Below, piece by piece: positions 1-14,317 of a stretch of DNA of 64,000 nucleotides (its first letter is position 1; the number at the start of each line of letters is the position of its first letter). This stretch comes from Cystobasidium ongulense. Its lineage: Eukaryota > Basidiomycota > Cystobasidiomycetes > Cystobasidiales > Cystobasidiaceae. A program made the position numbers and the translations under genes. The notes under the pieces are model-generated. The model was not told the DNA's origin, did not search any database, and was given only the letters and a program-made list of their open reading frames with translations. Where the stretch lies: contig BQUP01000003.1 of NCBI GenBank assembly GCA_022835595.1, forward strand, positions 1,184,629 to 1,248,628, given 5' to 3'.

Positions 1-152
1 TTGCGAATACCCTCACACCCTTCAATCGCAATTCAAACTCATCAAGCGTAACTAACAGCATTGAATACTTAGGCCATTTCCAATTTCATAATCGTTTTTG
101 TGTAACATACGAAAAATTACATCCATGCTTTCGCAATACTCATCAAAAATAA

Positions 153-1835
153 CTACTTCTTACTACTTCTTCCAGCGCCCCTTATTGTGAATTGCGCTTT
201 ACCACCTTCATTGTTCCCACTTGAAATAGGTAAACCTAGTCTACCATACATATTACTACGATTTCTTGACGTATTGCTTGATGATCCTTCACGTTTTTGA
301 GATCCTATCGCTTCCTTGTCTTCCGTCTTTATGCGCGCTGATGATGCGTCTACCTTTATTCTTGATGGATTTAGCTCAGCTTCTTCATCTGCGTATTCCA
401 GATTGTGTTTCTTCTTCGACGGATGTTCGTCGCTACTTCTATCGCGTCGAGAAGGTGAGCGAGACCGCGTACGCTGACTGGATCGATGGTCTCTTTCTCT
501 GTGTCTATGTCGCCGTGGTGAACGTGAGCGCGACCGCCTTGTCGAAGTCGATGCGGGAGCTGGCTTAACGATAGGTGCGTCCTCCTCTTCGAACACTAAA
601 TCTTCTCCGATGTCTATTTCAGGCTCGTACTCCTCCTCTTTCTGCACTGCTTCTATCTTGACGGGATTGCTTCCGGCCTGACGAGAAGTCCCGCCGCTGT
701 AACCATATGTGTCTTTCGAAGCTGCGCCGTTGATCGATATACGTCTCTCTGTTACCGGCTGTTCTGTATCCTCCATTGATCTATTACTGTCTGCTATCGT
801 ACACGAATACTCGTCGACAGGCGAACCTTGGTCTTCCTCATCTTCACGTATCCGATCAACTCGAGCATGCTCTCGGCTACCTTTCGAAGCTCCAATATCA
901 TCTCGTCTACTTGAAGACCGCCTTGAAGATGTTATACTGCTCTCGCGTTCGTGACGGTGACTTTCCCGCTCTTGATGTCGGTTAGAATCAGAGCGATGAC
1001 TTCGATGTTCACGATGCCGGTCTCTGTCTTTATCTCTATTGCTTTCTTCGCGACTGTCCCGATGCGAAGGACGCGATTCGGACATGTCAGAAGTGTGTCG
1101 AGAATGCGATGAACGCTCAGTACGAAGCTTCAACTCCGCTATGAGCTTAGTTTGTCCTGCTAGCTCATCCTCTTGCTGTTGAAGAAGCTGATGTGCGTCT
1201 GTGAATCGAACCATTAGCTAACTGTCAACGAAAGGTGTCTTTGGACAAGGACTCGCCATGTAAGGCCGCTTCGGCTTCCTCTGTCCGCATCCTTTGGTCT
1301 TCCAGGCGCTGCTCTAGACCTTTCAGGCCAGCTCGATTCGTACGCTCAGAGCTGAGCAAGCGTTCGTTCTCATCGTTCAGCAGTTGTAGTCGTGATACAA
1401 GAGCATCGGTAAGTATGCCGTTCGCGCCTATGATTTCGAGCAGGCGGAGCCGACCGAGAAGACTGCCGTACGCGTCCAAGATTGTCGTAGCGGCCGAGTC
1501 TGGTAGAGCGTTCAACAGGACCTAGGAGTTCTCATCAGTCATAGGTCATTACAACAGTGAACCAAAAGCATAACATACCTTGAACTCGTCGAAGGAGGGG
1601 ACGTCTGTCTTGCCGAGCGTGGGATCCGCTTCGGTTTTGAGATTCTCATCCTCAAGCTGAGGCGAGTAAGATGGCGACTGGCGTTCGAGAAGTGTCAGCT
1701 TTGCCTATGGTAGATAAGTTGCATGTCCCGAAGGTAGTAGATGATATCGATCATCCAGACCCGCACCTTGACACGAGCAGCATCAGCATCAGCAGCATCA
1801 GGCCCAGTGAGCATCTCCTTGTCTTGATGCTCCAT
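153..1835 (-). CDS. RS-rich coiled-coil protein, function unknown
   Basis: Exons read as 1835-1767, 1704-1579, 1521 to about 1240, then about 1214-153. The first two joins keep phase 0. The N-terminal third is Leu/Glu-rich and predicted to be coiled coil (segments such as RLQLLNDENERLL and KGLEQRLEDQRMRTEEAE). The C-terminal part is packed with Arg-Ser, Arg-Asp-Arg and His-Arg runs like an SR or snRNP-associated protein, and it ends in a basic tail. I could not find a clean splice joining the third and fourth exons: an in-frame stop lies just upstream of residue MVRFTDAHQ, so either a longer intron is used or two genes abut. No catalytic domain is visible. A nuclear RNA-processing role is only an inference from composition. 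The gene is divergent from TAF9 across about 200 bp. Confidence 0.5.
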
Positions 1836-2031
1836 CTTGAGGGTCGTACAGTGCTTATGCGGCTTGCTTTCTGTGTGTCCTGTGTGGAAGCTGCATCTTC
1901 AGCCACAGCCAGGCAGGCAGCAGTCGGCTGGAGCGAAAGAGAGAGACCTCTTCTTGATGACAATCAAGTCATCCATCATCCAGAGGTGTTGAAAGCTGAT
2001 ACAGGCTACGCAGTAACGCCTGACGAGCATC

Positions 2032-2993
2032 ATGGCTCAAGCAGCGCAGCCAGCGAGTGCGGCCAACGGAGCTGCCGGCGCATCTTCCAGCAGCAATGCA
2101 GCTGGAGGGAGCTCGACAGCAAGCAGCAAGGACATCCCGCGAGACGCAAGAATCATTGGACTCATCCTTGCCAGTCTGGGAGTCACAGATGCAGAACCAG
2201 GTGTTGTCGCCATGCTTCTCGAGTTTGCGCACCGTGAGTAGCAAGTCATGCAGACAATATACATGTCGACTGCTCGCTAGAATGACCAGGCTGATGAGGG
2301 TGCATCCAAACTCTAGGGTACACACTCGAGGTCTTGCAAGATGGACAAGTCTACGCTGAGCACGCACAACGCCCTCGAGATGCTTCAGCAGCTTCCACTT
2401 ATCCCCTCGAAGTCGAAGATCTCAGAATGGCAGTCAGCTCCAAGCTAGAGCACAGCTACTCTTCACCTCTCCCTAAAGAATTCCTCCTTCCACTCGCCGC
2501 TCAAATCAATCGCGTTCCCCTGCCTATCTTGCCTGAAAGTTATGGCATTCGCTTGCCGCATGAAAGAGATCGTCTGACTGCTGTCAATTGGGATTTGGCG
2601 CCGGTGACTGGCAAGCGAACGTACGCCGAATTGGAACAAGAAAATCAGATTCAGCAGGGGCAGTCGATGGACGCCACTGCTTCAACTTCGCAAGGTGCAG
2701 CTGTGAATGGGGCGGGCAATGGTATAAACTCGGGAATGGACCTCGACATGGCTTCAAATGATCTATTTGGAGGGCACGGCGACGATGAGGACGAAGATGA
2801 TGACGATGAGGATGACGAAGATATGGAGGAAGTCCTAGATACGAGCGTTCAAGTGGACCGTGCTGCGAGTAAAGATGTGGAAGATGCAGACGCGGACGAG
2901 GATGCAGAAGAGGAGGACGCTGAGGAGGATGATGACAATGCTGAAGATGATGATGACGAGGATGGTGATGGCGATGGTGAGGCCGATGGATAG
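2032..2993 (+). CDS. TAF9: TAF9, histone-fold subunit of TFIID and SAGA
   Basis: Exons are 2032-2233 and 2317-2993, giving 292 residues. After an Ala/Ser-rich leader of about 38 residues comes the TAF9 histone fold: PRDARIIGLILASLGVTDAE, then VVAMLLEFAHRYTLEVLQDG and QVYAEHAQR. The phase-1 intron falls exactly inside the His-Arg-Tyr stretch, and splicing restores the helix. The conserved TAF9 segment after the fold follows (PKEFLLPLAAQINRVPLP). TAF9 pairs with TAF6 in TFIID and SAGA to support RNA polymerase II promoters. The last 90 residues are an Asp/Glu run with very few other residues, longer than in yeast TAF9. The start is the first ATG in frame. Identification is firm. Confidence 0.93.
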
Positions 2994-3586
2994 GAGGACA
3001 CATGATGTAGTGATAGGCGACAGAAGCAGTGTGACATTGACCGGCAGTCTGGCAGTGTCATAGGGAATCCTCGCATTTGACAAGCTAATTCGCCACTCCA
3101 TGGCAGCCGTTAGGCATATATAGATCTGATGGCAATCAAGGGGGCCAGAGTTAGAGATACGTTCGAGCCAAATGACCTTGCTATCCTATATCATCCAGTT
3201 TCGACAGACAGATGATCACGTGCACGTTGTCTCTCTCTATAGGTTCGGCGACTGATCTGAGCTCGCGTTTACCAATGGATAACACAACAAGCTTGGTCTT
3301 CAGAATGTGTGCTCTCGCTATCAAAGAGCTGCAGCGGCTCTGCTCACCATGTCGCTACCATATGCTGTTTGCCACCCACTCAGTGGAAGATCGGAGTGAC
3401 AGGTTGATAGGTGAGCTGACATCCGACACACTTTCCTTCCTCCAAAACAGCAATCTGCAGAGGCGGACACTTGGAACTGCAAGCATTCAATACACCGCAT
3501 CAATCACCTAGCGCGCCCCAAGCATGCAGCCAGCTGCGCCAGGACAGTGAGAAGAGCGCACAGCCGGGCAACCCTTCCCGCCGCGC
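2994..3586. other. Spacer between TAF9 and the Tvp38-like gene
   Basis: This stretch holds the TAF9 3' end and the presumed promoter of the next gene. Open frames here are short and show no recognisable domain or consistent splice signals. I see no RNA gene. Confidence 0.5.
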
Positions 3587-3676
3587 TTGGTTTCAAAACC
3601 AGGCGACAAGGAGTGTAGAAATCAGCCAGATCTCGAGGAAAGTCGACGCTACCCTGCTCCTGCACCACGACTTGCA

Positions 3677-5563
3677 ATGTTTGCACGAACCCGCGTCTGG
3701 TTGAAGTACCAGAACGACCAGCACAAGGCGTGTGTCTACGAAACTCTGGCCGAATATGTCGACTTCAACAAGAAACTCGACAAGAAACGATTGCTCAAGA
3801 GTATATTCAAGAAAAAGTATTGGGTCTGGTGGATTGTCCTTGCAGTTGGTAGGTCACTGCTTGTCTGTTCTGCTACTCTGCTTCTGTGACTCCACCTGAT
3901 TTGCTCTCTTCCTCAGTGATTGCAATGTCGGTGGCGTTGTCTGTTTATGTACGCTGCTCCTGCTCGATGTCCATCCTCATTGCAGTGCATATCACTCACT
4001 CTCATCCACCCTTATGTTTCAAAGCACGACCGCATCGTACTGGCCATCCGACCTGTCGCCGACAAAATCGTCAATACACCTGGCGCATGGGCGGTTCCTG
4101 TCGCAGCCCTTATAGTCGTCAGCATACCTCCTCTGATAGGACACGAAATCATAATCCTCGTAGTCGGCGTCCTTTGGGGCCTATGGTGGGGCTTCGCCAT
4201 TGCGGTAGCTGGCACCTTTATCGGAGAGATCCTGACATGTAAGCATTTGTTTGTATACCACAACCTACAGACAGCTAACTAACAGCATTCTGCTTTTGCT
4301 CTCACAGATTACCTGTTCAAGTACATGCTACGCGAAAGGGCCAAGAAGTTTGAAGAGAAATCTAGATTATATGCCGGTCTTGCGCATGTAATGCGTCGAG
4401 ATGGTCTTTGGATGATCACCTTGGTTAGGTGGAGCTATCTGCCGGGACATCTGGTGACCTGCATTCAGTCAACAATAGGTATCTCAGTATGGATCTTTGG
4501 AATAGCGTGCGCTATCTCCTTACCGAAACAGCTTGCACTAGTCTACCTCGGAGTTCTATTTGGAGACACCCACAAGCTGGACAACCAAGGCAAAAGCGAG
4601 AGTCAGATCCGGGAAGAAGCAGAGAGCAATACCAGACACAAAGTGGTCTCCTGGACCGTGCTATGTATCACCGGCTTTCTGTCTGTGGTTGCCATGTATA
4701 TCATCTGGTTCCGAATGTGGCAGGAAGAGAAACGAATAGCAGCACTGGCACTGGCACCTTCAACTACTTCATCAATACAAAGCGAAAGCAAAGAAGAACT
4801 CGGCCAGCTCGAAAATGGAGGGCAATACACGCTCCCTTATCTGGACTTTCCATCGTCAGATGCTTTGAATCGTGACAGATCATCTTCGCACGCCTCCACT
4901 TCGACTAGTCCACCTACGATACATAGTGTAGCTGGAAGACCAAAACATGGGCGTTCCAGAAGTAGTACCCATACTTCATTGATGGCATCCAACAATTCTT
5001 TACCTTACCTCCCATACACACCGATGCTTGACGTCGATACACCTGGCTTCCAAGCACAGAATCGTAATTCCCCGTCACCGGTGCCATCAGCCATGGTTGG
5101 GTTACCTCGCGCTCTGCTGGAAGGGGAGAGTGATCCATTCATGGGAGATTACGAAATGCCTTCTTCGAGGTCGCAAAGTCCCTATGGACCTAGTCAAAGC
5201 ACCAATTCAGCCTCTATGTCTGCAAGTTCGGATATCAACATGAGACCGAAGCATGTCCGTCTAGCGAGGTCGACGTCGAATGTGGTCTTGACGGCTGCAT
5301 CTGGCGCGAGTCTTGCTAGTGATCCCCTCTTGGAAAGCGGGACGTCTTCCGAAGAAGACAGCAGGACGGTACAGCGTGTCAGCTCGCAAAGTGGAAGACA
5401 TCAAGCTCGGAGTAGGGTACCGAGCAATCTTGGACCTGGGCGGGGCGATGCCAGCGAGGAAGTCGTCAACATGTCGCGGTCGAAACCACGACAACCTTGT
5501 GAAGAGCCAGACTCGATATCGATGGACACCATCATGGACTCTGCATCGAATGGCAGGATATAG
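3677..5563 (+). CDS. TVP38: Tvp38/TMEM64-family membrane protein
   Basis: Exons are 3677-3848, 3917-3948, 4025-4238 and 4308-5563, about 557 residues; a second in-frame ATG at 3587 would add 30. Early hydrophobic segments (KKKYWVWWIVLAVG, then a short membrane exon of only 32 nt) lead into the SNARE-associated/VTT domain: AWAVPVAALIVVSIPPLIGH, EIIILVVGVLWG, the GTFIGE motif, and LVRWSYLPGHLV after it. A last transmembrane helix is at about residues 270-290. Tvp38 proteins sit in Golgi/late-Golgi membranes. The C-terminal half (about 270 residues) is a Ser-rich, low-complexity cytoplasmic tail absent from the bacterial members and longer than in Saccharomyces. All joins keep phase. The family call is firm; the role of the tail is unknown. 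Confidence 0.85.
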
Positions 5564-6525
5564 TCGCATCAAGGACCTGTAATTATACCAATGAACCTAT
5601 GCACGCAGGTCAGACCGATGTAGCCGTCATCACACACCCATTTTCGTTTCTTTCTCCAGCATGCGCTTATAGCCATTGTGCGTTCGTTACTCTGTCTCAA
5701 CTGTGTCATTACTGCAACATCACCCGTATAGTAGCAGTATCGCGAGTATAGCTACTTGCCAGCCGGGCGAGTTTCTGCCACTCGCTTTCCGCCCATCTGC
5801 CCGCGAGCCCGGGTGCCCTAAACTGCCCGAAAGTGGCTGCCGGAAACTATGCACCCAGCAAAGACGCCCTTTTGCTGGAGGATGCTGCTCTCTTCTGCAC
5901 CAACGACGACGACGACGACTTTGCTGCATTCACGACAGCAGCACGATACACACACACTCTACTAGGTACGCTCCCAGCCAGCAATCTCATCCACAATCAT
6001 CCTCCCTCCCGGTGGAATGGGCACCCGCATGGCAAGCAAGCAGCGACAGAAGGCGATGGAAGCAGGCACGCGATGCACGGCACGACAAGACAGGATTCCC
6101 GCGTAGAAAGTACATCAGCAGTGTGAAAGTGGCATTGGCACAAGTCTGTTGGCAGCCGCGGTGCTCCATGCTCGAAATGCCCGCCTGGATCGATAGAGCG
6201 ACACGCAATGAGGCAGAAATCCTCAAAGACGACTGGACATGCAGGACGTCGAGGCAAGAGAGGGAGCTCACAGAAAGCAGACCAGCAAGCTAGATGAAAG
6301 CGAACCTGACCATCAAGATTCCAACTCTTCAAAGCAATCCGCCGGGCGCCCATTCCATCGCCCTTGTCTTTCTTCCCGCCTCGAAAGCGCCTTTCAATCG
6401 CTCGCTGGAGTTTCGACTTTGTATACTGACTCGCTCGATCTCAAAACATTTGTTCTATCTGTCGAACCCACTGTGGACAATCACCTCTAAGTAGCTTTTC
6501 TTCCCCCCTTTCACATCTCCCAAGT
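5564..6525. other. Promoter and leader region of SUB2
   Basis: About 960 bp with no supported gene. It contains a short GAC run near 5905-5920 and pyrimidine-rich stretches just before the SUB2 start. Frames on both strands are interrupted and low-complexity. Confidence 0.5.
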
Positions 6526-8488
<1,963 letters not shown>

Positions 8489-8861
8489 GAAACCTTTAAA
8501 CTACACAATAGTAAGAAAGAGGATCAATGGATAGCGTTGGCTGTAGCTGCTGTGATGTAGTACGAGAGCTAAGAGGGATGGGCCTTGAGAATTGCAATAT
8601 AACAAAAGCTTGCTCTCGCCTGCTGGGCAGAGTGTATAGATACGAAGATGATCCGTTCCTGCAGCATCGCCGCGTCTTGTCTGTCTTGCTCTTGCTTTCT
8701 TGTTGCTTCTTCACTGCTCTAGACTTCTTCGATCACCCTCGCCTTGCAGCTCTTCTCTGCACGTCTCCATCGCATGTCCAGCAACAGCATGAGGCAGTCG
8801 TAGCATCCTCATCACGACATAGACCACACATCAAGCTATACTGCTGCCGCCAGCTGCGTCA
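8489..8861. other. Spacer between SUB2 and the PCI-domain gene
   Basis: About 370 bp holding the SUB2 3' end and the promoter of the next gene, with nothing else recognisable. Confidence 0.5.
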
Positions 8862-10711
8862 ATGTCCGACGCCGACCGCTTTCTGGGATCCGTCCAAGCG
8901 GCATACAGACGAGACGACCACAATGGCATTGCAGAGCTGCTGGATCCACTCAGTCCTGATGCGTTGCGGATCAGAGCAAGTCTCAACGTGAGTGGGAAAT
9001 GAGAGAGCTTCCGGTTCCGGTGCTTGCATGGAATTGCTGAGCTGGAATATGTCTCCAGGCCAACCCACACCTTCGACCTTCGTCGTATACCTCACATACG
9101 AAAGCCTTCTTCAGCGATAATCTCCCATTCGCAGACTTTGTAGCTGCTTTCCTGCTGTTCATCAGAGATGCAGATCTATCAGCGGATAACGCGCAATCAG
9201 CTCTCAATGCATACGAGCTTCTAAGCTCGTGCTATAGGTATGTATATAGCCTGAAGATGTGTGACTTCTCGGACTTCCTCAACTTCTTATTTACATACTC
9301 TATGCTGTGGTTAGCCTTGCGATATCCATTCTTGCCGGTCAGGAGTCGGCCTGGTTCGTACCGACATTACGAAAGCTAGCGAATGCTCTACCGAACCTGG
9401 CTTTTAAGGTGAGAAAGACCGGGCACATGTCAATCTATGTCCATACGGACTGACTGACTGTGATCCCCTCTTTGATGAAGGCTGATGAAGCAGCTGGTGA
9501 TCTCAAGAATACGCAAGCGGGGTTAGCCAGCCGACTCCTCACACGGAGTCTGAGCATATGCGCTGCCGAGCGGTAAGCGTGATTCATGAAATAGACCATG
9601 GAGCAACGTGTTCACATTCGTACATACTAGCGATGCCATCTGGCCTTCCAAACGAAACGCAGTCTTTTTCCTGGCAAATCAGTCTTTCAAAGTATACTTC
9701 CATGTAAGTACGGCGAGCTATTACTATTCCGCCATTTACCTCACACTATCTCTCTCCTCCGTCCTCTCTATTCAGCTCAACAATCTTCGTCTGTGTGACA
9801 CAGTTGTAAAGAATGTCCGCGACGCAATCGATTACCTCGACACTCAATATCCCAAAGCAGACCGGGCAACATTTTCCTATTATATGGGCAGAATGTATCT
9901 CTACCAAAGACGCATGCGCAAAGCGATGTATGAGCTTCGGAAAGCATTCGCCCTTTGTACGAATCGCCAATTCAAGAATAAGCGGTGAGTGAACTGGTTT
10001 TCTTGACCCTGCTGTCAGTTAAATCCGATGCTCATTGTACTTTACAGCCTTATCCTCGTCTACCTTATTTCGGCGTCGTTACCGCTAGGTTACTTCCCTT
10101 CAGCGGAAGTATTGGCTGCTTTCGATCTGCAACACCAGTACGAGGGTCTTTTACGCGCACTTAGGGTAAACAATTCGTCTCAGTAGCAATAGAGAATGAC
10201 AAGCACGCTAATAACCCCTTTGACATTGGCAGCTAGGGGATTACCGCCAGTGTATGCGTGAGCTTGATGTATGGCGCGAATGGCACCTACGCAAGGGCAA
10301 CTATCTTCTGCTGAAAGAAAAGCTGGAAGTCATATGCTGGCGAAATCTAGCTCGTCGAACGTAAGCACATATAGACATCCTACTCCATCTAGGTCGCTTC
10401 CTGAAGTTTTATATGCTCTGGTTTCAATGCATAGTTTGTTAGTACACCGAGCTGCGTATTCGATTTCAGCGCAATCAAATGGACCACCGACATTACCGCT
10501 CTCAACTATGCTAACAGCAGCGACAGTATCTTTCGGACAAACCGAACAACTAGATCAAGACGATATAGAAGCGATGTGCGCCAGTCTTATGGAGCAAGGC
10601 TATATTAAAGCTTATATTTGGCAAAGTAAAGGAATGATGGTATTGCAAAAGGGAGAGAGGTTAGGCTTTCCAGCTGTCAGTACTGTCAGAATGCACGGTG
10701 ATGATGCTTAG
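8862..10711 (+). CDS. PCI-domain protein of the Thp1/PCID2/Csn12 family
   Basis: Nine exons rebuilt with phase kept throughout: 8862-8987, 9059-9237, 9315-9408, 9481-9572, 9631-9703, 9776-9984, 10048-10165, 10233-10360 and 10435-10711; 431 residues. Diagnostic segments are FLANQSFKVYFH, LNNLRLCDTVVKNV, the TPR-like stretch TFSYYMGRMYLYQRRMRKA, FKNKR followed by LILVYLISASLPLGYFPS, and a winged-helix end (EAMCASLMEQGYIKAYIWQ, then KGMMVLQKGERLGFP). This order matches human PCID2 and yeast Thp1 of the TREX-2 mRNA export complex; yeast Csn12 is a close relative and cannot be excluded. If it is the Thp1 type, it would act at the nuclear pore with Sac3 and is functionally adjacent to SUB2 next door. 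Confidence 0.85.
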
Positions 10712-10781
10712 AAATGTGTGTGATGCGTCGCAATTATTCTAGAGTGCACTATAACGAAGTTGTTGTTGTACTAGTATGGAT

Positions 10782-12232
10782 TTACAATTTGACACCTGTG
10801 TGGATCGCAGCCACTCCAAATGTCCTGCGAGGCGGAATGAGTAGATTGATTAATCAGCATTCGATGATGTTCCCATTATAGTAAGAGCCATCAACTTACA
10901 GATCTTTCCAAGCAGCCTTGCCTCGAGGAACACTGAACCCAGCATCTCTGATCATCTGTGCGAAGTCCTCCTGTCGGGGGAAGCGCTCAATGGACTCGAC
11001 AAGATACTGCAGAAGAAGTGAAGTGAAGTGTGCAGTCAGTGCAGCTGTTCAACAATTTGCTCTGGTATGAGAGCCGACATACCTGATACGAATCGCGGTC
11101 GGCGGCGATGATATGACCTAGGTTTGGAATGACCTGGAATGACCACTCCTTGTATGCTCTGTTGATGGACATAAGATCAGACGCGTGCTTACATCCGTAC
11201 ATATAGACTGATGGAATGCTCACTTCGCTAGCAGGGGATTCGAGACTTTGCCAAATTCCAGGCAGCTGAACACGCCGCCAGGCTTCAAGACGCGATAAGC
11301 TTCTTTCAGGACTCTATCGACATGCGTGCAGTTACGTATCCCAAAAGCGATGGTGTACAGGTCCTGACTGTTGTCTGGTATTGTGCTTAGATCTTCGGCG
11401 TTGCCCAATGTGAAGGAGATTTGTGGGCCTGGACAAGGACAGCGAGCAGGCGATTAGACGTGTATACACAGCAAGCCAAGCAAAGCCAGCCCACCATCAT
11501 GATACATTGTCCGCGCAAAGCGCTTCTTTCCTTCTTCCAGCATCTCTGGATTGATATCCAGCATTTGCACGTGAATCTTGCGATCTGCATACTTGTCCTT
11601 TGCATGGTTCAGGATGCGAAGGGCAATGTCGCCTGAGACCCACAGGCAATGCATTAGCGATAGGTACGTTGTAGGATAAGTATCGATGTGCCGCCTCACC
11701 AGTCCCTCCAGCTACGTCGAGGCAGTTTATCCCACCTCGGGGGTTCAGGCCAGCGACATATGCATCCTTCCATAGTCGATGGACGCCAAAGGACATGGCA
11801 TCGTTCATCTTGTCTGAGGAATGGCTCACTCATCAGCAAGCTGCTCGCTTCAGGTGACCCTCCACTCTGCTACTCACCATACTTGGAAGCTACAGACGAA
11901 AAGACGCCTCCGACGAGACTCTCCTTCTGGCTCTCTGGGACGTACTTGAAGCCAAAGTGGGTCTCGGGGTCTGCATTGGTGGTCGTCGTGGATGGACCTG
12001 CCCTGGTCGGCGTAGGTGGAGCTGTACTGGCTGCTGGTGCTGGCGGTGGTGCATCTGCTGGCGATGGCGCTGGATCGACCTTGGTTGTGCTCCAAAAACT
12101 GCGACTCGACGAGGACTGCAAACACGCTGCACACGGCGCGGATGCCCTCGCAGACTGGCGCAGAGTGCTCAGAGCCTGCCTTGAGAACGACATCTTGCTT
12201 GCTTTTGGCTGTTGATGTCCGAAAAGCGACAA
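10782..12232 (-). CDS. COQ5: COQ5, ubiquinone-biosynthesis C-methyltransferase
   Basis: Seven exons on the minus strand: 12232-11878, 11813-11700, 11632-11495, 11428-11224, 11158-11083, 11006-10900 and 10824-10782; 345 residues, or 332 if the inner Met at 12193 is used. The N terminus is Ser/Arg-rich with few acids, fitting a mitochondrial presequence. The UbiE/COQ5 signatures follow: [19 protein letters not shown], the SAM site [39 protein letters not shown] and [14 protein letters not shown]. The end [10 protein letters not shown] is the family's usual C terminus and lies on a 43-nt exon. The enzyme methylates the polyprenyl-benzoquinol ring on the matrix side of the inner membrane in the CoQ synthome. 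Confidence 0.95.
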
Positions 12233-12382
12233 GCAGCAAGTTGGGAAATACAGGAATTATATCGATGGTCATCGGGCGATAAATGATAATGTTACGTGAA
12301 CGACGCTCTATTGGAGTGCTGACATAGTACATCGTTACTAATCAAGGACTGAGACTAATAGCCCTCGAGCGGTCGTGCTTCA

Positions 12383-13824
12383 TCAAGCAACGGTGGCGGT
12401 CCAGAAAGACGCTTTGTACGTATACCGCATGCAGGAAGCTGGATTCGAGGTATAAGTAAGCTCAATCTCTTGCTCGTTCTGAAAAGTATACCCAATGTCA
12501 AGTCAGCTGGTATCCATGCAAAACAGTTTACACGTTCAGAACCCACTTGTATTTGGAAGCCCATCCGACCGGCTAGACGCTTCAGTTCGTCCATTGGAAT
12601 GTCGATGGATCCGCTCGTATTGCCCTCAAAGTGCCATAAGGAAGGTCCAAGGTTGATCCAGATCCTGAACATAGGTGTGAGCTCGTACTTCCAGGCTGGA
12701 CATTTCCAAATTCCGATTTACCCATCTGGCTTTAGAAGACGCTTTATCGCCTCCAAATATTGGATGATGTTGTGCGCCGTATCGATAAAGAAGCAGGTCA
12801 CTACTGCATCCCATTGTCCTATGTCAGACTGCTTTTGTCAGCTAGCGGTTTACACTTAGGACTCTCACTCTCCGATAATACAACCAGACGCACCTTCATC
12901 GTCATTGTATATCTCCAGGAAGTCGCCCGCAGCCATCGACAAATCCATGTTCGTGGATTGGGACGGTAACACGTCAGGCACTGGGATCTCTCGAGTTGCC
13001 CCTTCCGCCGTTCCTATGTTGGAAAGTGAATGACAGAACGGATGGATGTGATATTGTAGAGCTTTGCTTGTGTTATTAAGGATGTAGCTGGCGGTATAGA
13101 GCATATACATGCTGGGTTGTGAAGTACTTCAGTATAAACCCTCACTCCTTGAGACACTGAGCTGACCTGAACTCGTTCCCTTGACAAGAAAAGCCGCGTC
13201 TTGCTATTTCAAATGGCAGTCTACCTAGACCGCATCTGCAGCATGAAATGATTAGAAAGTGACAGAGGTGAAACATGCTTCCTTTACTTACCCTGGCACC
13301 AGCACTTTCATTGAACTGCTGTAGGTCTTTTGACGTTCTTCAAGCACATCTAATATAGGTATATACGCCTTGTCTCTTTCTTCTTTTCCCTCTTCCGACC
13401 AGTCTCGGTGCAGTTGCCGGAGCGTACTTCTCAGCTTGTCCATCTCATTCTCGGTCACTTTGGGTTTTGGTCTGTTTGGGAGGGTTGATGCTCGTCCTTG
13501 TTTTCCATTCCCTTCTTCTAGCGATAAAACGCCGTTGTCCCTGGCAAAGGTGGCTACATCTTCTAGGAACTCTGCGTTTGCTACTAGGCAATGGTCTATA
13601 GTCTAAGGGACTCTATCAGATGTGAGCTTGTCGGGACAGGCCAAGCTATGGTAAGACCTCACATTGAGTAGTGCAGGCTGATCTGGCAGTAGTTCCTTGT
13701 GCTTTTCAGGAAGGCTATAGTAGGATTGTCTTCGCAGGTTGTTTGCGGCGATGTGAGCTAGACGGTATGCTCTAAAGGCCCGCAGGACATGGTCGTGGTG
13801 GACTGCCTCTTCTGCGTCGTTCAT
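12383..13824 (-). CDS. CARNMT1: Carnosine N-methyltransferase family protein
   Basis: Seven exons: 13824-13663, 13602-13292, 13235-13167, 13111-12894, 12818-12722, 12664-12547 and 12478-12383; 356 residues. It shows the N2227-like/CARNMT order: a helical N terminus ending LPEKHKELLPDQP, then RQLHRDWSEEGKEERD, the SAM loop LVPGCGLGRLPFEIARRGF, QGNEFS, the region LSMAAGDFLEIYND, WDAVVTCFFIDTAHNI, and GIWINLGPSLWHFEG. In the family the enzyme methylates the imidazole of carnosine or of protein histidines; the substrate in fungi (cf. yeast YNL092W) is uncertain. It lies 150 bp upstream of COQ5 on the same strand, so two SAM enzymes are neighbours, probably by chance. Confidence 0.92.
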
Positions 13825-14317
13825 GAGTATGTTATTTTTGAGTTGTATCCAAACAGTAGGGAGTAGTCAGTGGATAGCAGCAGTATGCGTCAGTATTGTC
13901 AGTTGGTAGATGGAAAGGACATATCATGTAGTTGGTGGCGAGAAGACAAGCTGGAGGGTGGATCAGAAGTGGAAGCAGGCAGGCTATCCTGGACCGGATG
14001 TACACAGCGTAGTATCTGCTTTGCAACCTTCACAGTCCCAATGTCCAGGCTTTCCAGAAAGACGGCCTTTCTCGTCGATTGCGTCGAGTGGCCACTTTTG
14101 CGTGCAGGCTGGAATTGATAGTAATGACACACCGAGAAGACTGGAGAGTGTGTCAGATATGAGATGATGCTGCATGGGTTCTGTGGTGAATGCTCCACGC
14201 TCGACTTGCTCGCCTCGCCTGTCCGCAAGAGGAAAGCAGCTTCGGTCTTCTCGTCGTGCAGCTTGCTCTTCCGCCAATTCGCACCGCTCGATATACAATC
14301 CACTCACTTTCACCACC
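13825..14317. other. Divergent promoter of the methyltransferase and PP2C genes
   Basis: About 490 bp between two divergent starts. It is rich in CT/GA tracts and has short frames only. I recognise no defined element. Confidence 0.45.

Noticed and set aside
2584-3101. Minus-strand open frames opposite the TAF9 acidic tail (His/Pro-rich and Ser-rich)
   Set aside because: They are the complement of GAC/GAG codon runs in TAF9 and have no independent signals.
10782-13824. COQ5 and the carnosine methyltransferase as a functional methylation cluster
   Set aside because: The two SAM enzymes act in different compartments on unrelated substrates; adjacency alone is weak evidence.
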